Positions 61,373-64,000 of a stretch of 64,000 bases of DNA are shown here, piece by piece. Location of the stretch: positions 47,581-111,580 of the forward strand of contig NZ_JBHTKH010000011.1 of assembly GCF_042676085.1 (NCBI RefSeq). Direction: 5' to 3'. This DNA comes from Terrabacter terrigena (GTDB lineage: Bacteria > Actinomycetota > Actinomycetes > Actinomycetales > Dermatophilaceae). Made by a program: the position numbers and the translations under genes. The notes under the pieces are model-generated. The model made no database searches and had not been told where the DNA came from. It worked only from the letters and a program-made list of their open reading frames with translations. Every line of letters begins with the position of its first letter. Positions within the stretch are counted from its first letter, which is position 1.

Positions 61373-62311
61373 CTACCCGCTGACGCGCTCCAGCACCTCG
61401 CGGACCACACCGGCGACGAGCTCGACCTTGTAGCCCGTCTCGGGAAGGGGGCTCACGCCCTCGGTCGCGGCGGCGGCTGCGGCGCCGATCGCGTCGTCGT
61501 CGAGCAGCGAGCCGACGAGGATGCCTTCGGCGGCGTTGAGCCGCAACGGAGTCGGTGCGACCCCGCCGATCGCGAGACCACACTCCGACACCCGTCCGTC
61601 GGCGTCGCGCACGACACGGCAGACCGCCTCGACGAGCGGCCACTCCGCCTCGAAGCGGCTGATGGCGCGGTAGTAGGCCGCGCGCTCACCAGCGACCGGG
61701 GGCGGGAGCACCACACTCGTCAGCACCTCGTCGGCGGCCAGCAGGTGGTCGCGGCTCGGGTCGGACCCGTCGCCCAGAAGGTCACCCACGGACAGTCCGT
61801 CACGCTTCGTCGTGTCGACGCCGGCGGCATACGTCAGCAGGGCCATCGCGAGGGAGGACGGGTGCGGGTGGACGCACGGTGCGGTGTCGAAGACGTTTCC
61901 GTAGAGGTGGCGCCCGTCGCGCGCGGGGCAGCTGTCGCCGCCGGACTTGAAGCACGAGGTGTGGGGGTGGCGGAAGTACCAGCAGCGGGTGCGCTGGAGC
62001 AGGTTGCCGCCGATCGTGGCCATCGCCCGCACCTGCGGGGTCGCCAGGCCGCCCGCCGTCAGCGCGAGCGCCGGGTAGTCGTCGGCGAGCTCGCGCGCGA
62101 GGGTCGCGACCGTGGTGCCGGCGCCGATGGTCGTGCCGGCCTCGCTGCGCTCGATTCCGGCGAACCCGGGGATGCCGGTGAGGTCGAGGACGTGCGGCGT
62201 CGCGCCGCTCGTGCGCAGCCGCTCCTGCAGGTCCGTGCCACCGGCCCGGTAGACGAAATCGTCTCTGCCTTCAGGGCGCTCGTCGTATGCCGTGAGGATC
62301 GTGACGCTCAT
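61373..62311 (-). CDS. FAD-binding subunit of a PaoABC-like molybdenum oxidoreductase
   Basis: 312 residues. AGGTDLQERL and ATIGGNLLQRTRCWYF bind FAD. A Cys-rich insertion (RCWYFR, SCFKSGGDSC, TAPCVHPH) supplies four or more Cys as in PaoB/YagS and 4-hydroxybenzoyl-CoA reductase, so an extra [4Fe-4S] cluster is likely. It passes electrons from the molybdenum subunit encoded upstream, with a 4-base overlap at 62308-62311. Likely substrates are aldehydes or purines. The [2Fe-2S] subunit gene is not in the window. Confidence 0.87.
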   Translation of the reverse strand: MSVTILTAYDERPEGRDDFVYRAGGTDLQERLRTSGATPHVLDLTGIPGFAGIERSEAGTTIGAGTTVATLARELADDYPALALTAGGLATPQVRAMATIGGNLLQRTRCWYFRHPHTSCFKSGGDSCPARDGRHLYGNVFDTAPCVHPHPSSLAMALLTYAAGVDTTKRDGLSVGDLLGDGSDPSRDHLLAADEVLTSVVLPPPVAGERAAYYRAISRFEAEWPLVEAVCRVVRDADGRVSECGLAIGGVAPTPLRLNAAEGILVGSLLDDDAIGAAAAAATEGVSPLPETGYKVELVAGVVREVLERVSG

Positions 62312-64000
62312 CGGGCCACCACCGTCCGGAGTCCCGCGAGGACCCGGTCGGGCCGGACGGGCAGCGTGAGCGGACGCCAGCCCGTCGCGTTGAAGATGGC
62401 GTTGCCCACCGATGCGGCCGGGCTGATCGTCGCCACCTCGCCGAGGCCCACGCCGCCGCCGGGCACGCGGTCCCACCCGTCCTCGTGGAAGTGGATGTCG
62501 ATCTCTGGGGTGTCGCCGAGCTGCGGGATGCGGTAGTCCTCGAGGTTGGCGGTCAGGGTGAGCCCGGTGTGCGGGTCGAGCACCTGGTTCTCGTAGAGGG
62601 CGAGGCCGATGCCCTGGATGATCGACCCCTCGCACTGGCTCCGGGCGAGCACCGGGGCGTGGATGCGGCCGACGGCGATGCCGCCGTGCACGCGCAGCAC
62701 GCGCGTGCGCCCGGTGCGGGTGTCGACCTCGACCTCGCTGACGTGGAGGGCTGCCGAGAAGCCGCGGCCGACCTGGATCCCGTTCATCGTGATCGGGACG
62801 GCGCGCAGGCCACGGTCGCCGCCTCGCTTCGCCGTTGCGGATGCTCCGTCGGGTGCTGCGCCCAGGTCGCGGCCCACCCGGTCGCGCAGGCTGGTCGCGG
62901 CCTCGACGGCGGCCGACCACAGCGAGACCGTCGTGCGGCTGCCGCCCGACGCGGGGCCGTGGGTCGTTCCGGCGTGGGAGCGCCCAAACCGCACCTCGAC
63001 CTCCGTGGGGTCGACGCCGAAGACCCCTGCCACGGCACGGGCGACGACGGTGCGACTGCCGGTTCCCATGTCCTGCGAGGCGGTCGAGGCGACGAGACGC
63101 CCTCGGGCGACGGTCACGACGACCTCGCAGTCGGGGTCGACGAGGTAGATCCAGTTGCCCGTCGCCACGCCGACACCGCGCCGGAACCGCCCCGACGCGC
63201 TGCCGGTCACCGGCCGCTGCTGCCAGGTCGGCAGGGCGCTCGCCCACCGGTAGAGGGCCTGGCGCTTCTGGTTGCCGTCCCACTGGGCCCGCAGCGCGAT
63301 CGGGTCGCGGCCCGTGCGGTGCGCGACCTCGTCGACCGTCTGCTCCAGCGCCCAGGCACTCGTCGGGCCGCCCGGTCCTCGGAAGGGTGCGCCGGGCGGT
63401 GCGTTGGTCACGACGTCGACGTCGCGTGCGAGCCGCGGCGTGCGGTCGTACATCAGCATGGCGAGCGCCGCGACGCTGTTGCCGACGGCGACGCCGGCAT
63501 GGCTGTCGGTGTCGACCGTGAGGGCCTTGACCGCGTGCGACCGCTCGTCGACGAGCAGCGAGACCCGGCTGCGGCTGCCGGGCCGGTTGCCCGTGCCGGT
63601 CAGCTCCTCGTGCCGGTCGAGCACGAGCTTCACCGGACGGCGGGCGATGCGGCTGAGCGAGATGGCACCGACGGCCTCCATGGTGAGGCTCAGCTTCGCC
63701 CCGAACCCGCCACCCACGTACTCGGCGACGACCTCGACCTCGGCAGGGTCGAGGTCGAAGTGGCTGGCGATCTCGGTGCGCATGAGGTCGACACCCTGCG
63801 TGCTCAGCCACACCCGCAGGTGCTGCGGGTCGCTCCAGTCGGCGACGCAGGCGTGCGGTTCGAAGGCCGTGTGCACCTGGACGCCGGTGCGCAGCTCCAG
63901 CTCGACCAGGCCGCTCGTCCGGTCGCCGCTCGGGCCGGCCGGGGCGGCCGTGGCGGGCGTGGCGGCCGTGGCGGCCGTGGCGGCCGTGGCGGCCGTGGCG
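62308..64000 (-). CDS. Molybdopterin-binding subunit, xanthine dehydrogenase/aldehyde oxidase family, N-terminus cut
   Basis: At least 564 residues, open to the window edge, so the N-terminus is missing. VQVHTAFEPHACVADW, VAEYVGGGFGAKL, APFRGPGGPTSAWALEQ, ASTASQDMGTGSRTVVARAV and VGLGEVATISPAASVGNAIF carry the molybdopterin-cytosine-dinucleotide contacts and the catalytic Glu (GLGE). It is the catalytic subunit for hydroxylation of aldehydes or N-heterocycles. A Thr-Ala-Ala repeat interrupts the domain near the window edge. It overlaps the FAD-subunit gene by 4 bases. Confidence 0.88.
   Translation of the reverse strand, partial: ATAATAATAATAATPATAAPAGPSGDRTSGLVELELRTGVQVHTAFEPHACVADWSDPQHLRVWLSTQGVDLMRTEIASHFDLDPAEVEVVAEYVGGGFGAKLSLTMEAVGAISLSRIARRPVKLVLDRHEELTGTGNRPGSRSRVSLLVDERSHAVKALTVDTDSHAGVAVGNSVAALAMLMYDRTPRLARDVDVVTNAPPGAPFRGPGGPTSAWALEQTVDEVAHRTGRDPIALRAQWDGNQKRQALYRWASALPTWQQRPVTGSASGRFRRGVGVATGNWIYLVDPDCEVVVTVARGRLVASTASQDMGTGSRTVVARAVAGVFGVDPTEVEVRFGRSHAGTTHGPASGGSRTTVSLWSAAVEAATSLRDRVGRDLGAAPDGASATAKRGGDRGLRAVPITMNGIQVGRGFSAALHVSEVEVDTRTGRTRVLRVHGGIAVGRIHAPVLARSQCEGSIIQGIGLALYENQVLDPHTGLTLTANLEDYRIPQLGDTPEIDIHFHEDGWDRVPGGGVGLGEVATISPAASVGNAIFNATGWRPLTLPVRPDRVLAGLRTVVAR
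63943..64000 (-). repeat. Nine-base tandem repeat encoding Thr-Ala-Ala in the molybdopterin subunit gene
   Basis: About six copies of ggcggccgt (one degenerate), truncated by the window end, give an in-frame Ala/Thr-rich linker. It lies between the N-terminal part and the VELELRTGVQVH segment of the subunit, where relatives usually have a short loop. Confidence 0.85.

Noticed and set aside
63943..64000. Possible CRISPR or non-coding satellite
   Set aside because: Nine-base in-frame repeat within an open reading frame of a molybdoenzyme subunit.

Overview
The window is a very G+C-rich, densely coded bacterial chromosome segment with many GTG starts, strong AGGAG-type ribosome sites and frequent 4-base ATGA/GTGA overlaps between genes. 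The protein families (mycothiol-type DinB, DUF427, EVE, PxpB-PxpC fusion, ABC sugar importers without their own ATPase) point to an actinomycete. A Micrococcales member such as an Intrasporangiaceae-like soil organism is my inference. I see no rRNA, tRNA, insertion sequence, prophage or CRISPR array.

Layout. 1-944 is a truncated secreted lytic transglycosylase, followed by a universal stress protein. 1576-5750 is a ribose/fructose-type (CUT2) ABC importer with a divergent LacI regulator and a palindromic operator candidate. 5763-9585 holds a 5-oxoprolinase module (PxpA and a PxpB-PxpC fusion) and a GH4 glycosidase. 9650-12739 holds a CDF metal exporter divergent from an ArsR sensor, a PfkB kinase and a small unknown gene.

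12843-29679 is the most coherent system: a bidirectional glycan-utilisation locus. The minus arm encodes an oligopeptide/oligosaccharide-type ABC importer (binding lipoprotein, two permeases, one protein with two ATPase domains), a LacI repressor and a glycoamylase/GH144-like enzyme. The plus arm encodes a 1145-residue GH94 phosphorylase resembling 1,2-beta-oligoglucan phosphorylases, a GH3 beta-glucosidase and a GH35-type enzyme. Together they suggest uptake and intracellular phosphorolysis/hydrolysis of beta-1,2-gluco-oligosaccharides.

29732-39206 is a mixed accessory stretch: an amidohydrolase, secreted proteins, an unusual fusion of an Imm5-like helical domain to a rifamycin ADP-ribosyltransferase (Arr), a membrane-anchored sulfite-oxidase-fold protein, a GTPase, a VOC protein, an S51 peptidase and a GtrII-like membrane protein. 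39228-47197 is an amino-sugar or ketose-phosphate locus: a CUT1 importer without ATPase, a DeoR repressor, an AgaS-like SIS isomerase, a class II aldolase, a PfkB kinase and a ROK kinase. A near-identical motif occurs in both regulatory regions.

47414-61339 contains small enzymes and stress genes, including a response-regulator/thioredoxin-reductase-like fusion that lacks the CxxC pair and overlaps a membrane class III nucleotidyl cyclase. 61373-64000 encodes the FAD and molybdopterin subunits of a PaoABC-like aldehyde/xanthine oxidoreductase; the latter runs off the window.

Two sequence-level features cut across genes: a dispersed hairpin family found at convergent gene ends (12.8, 44.4 and 55.1 kb), and a strong excess of the heptamer GTATGCC on both strands.
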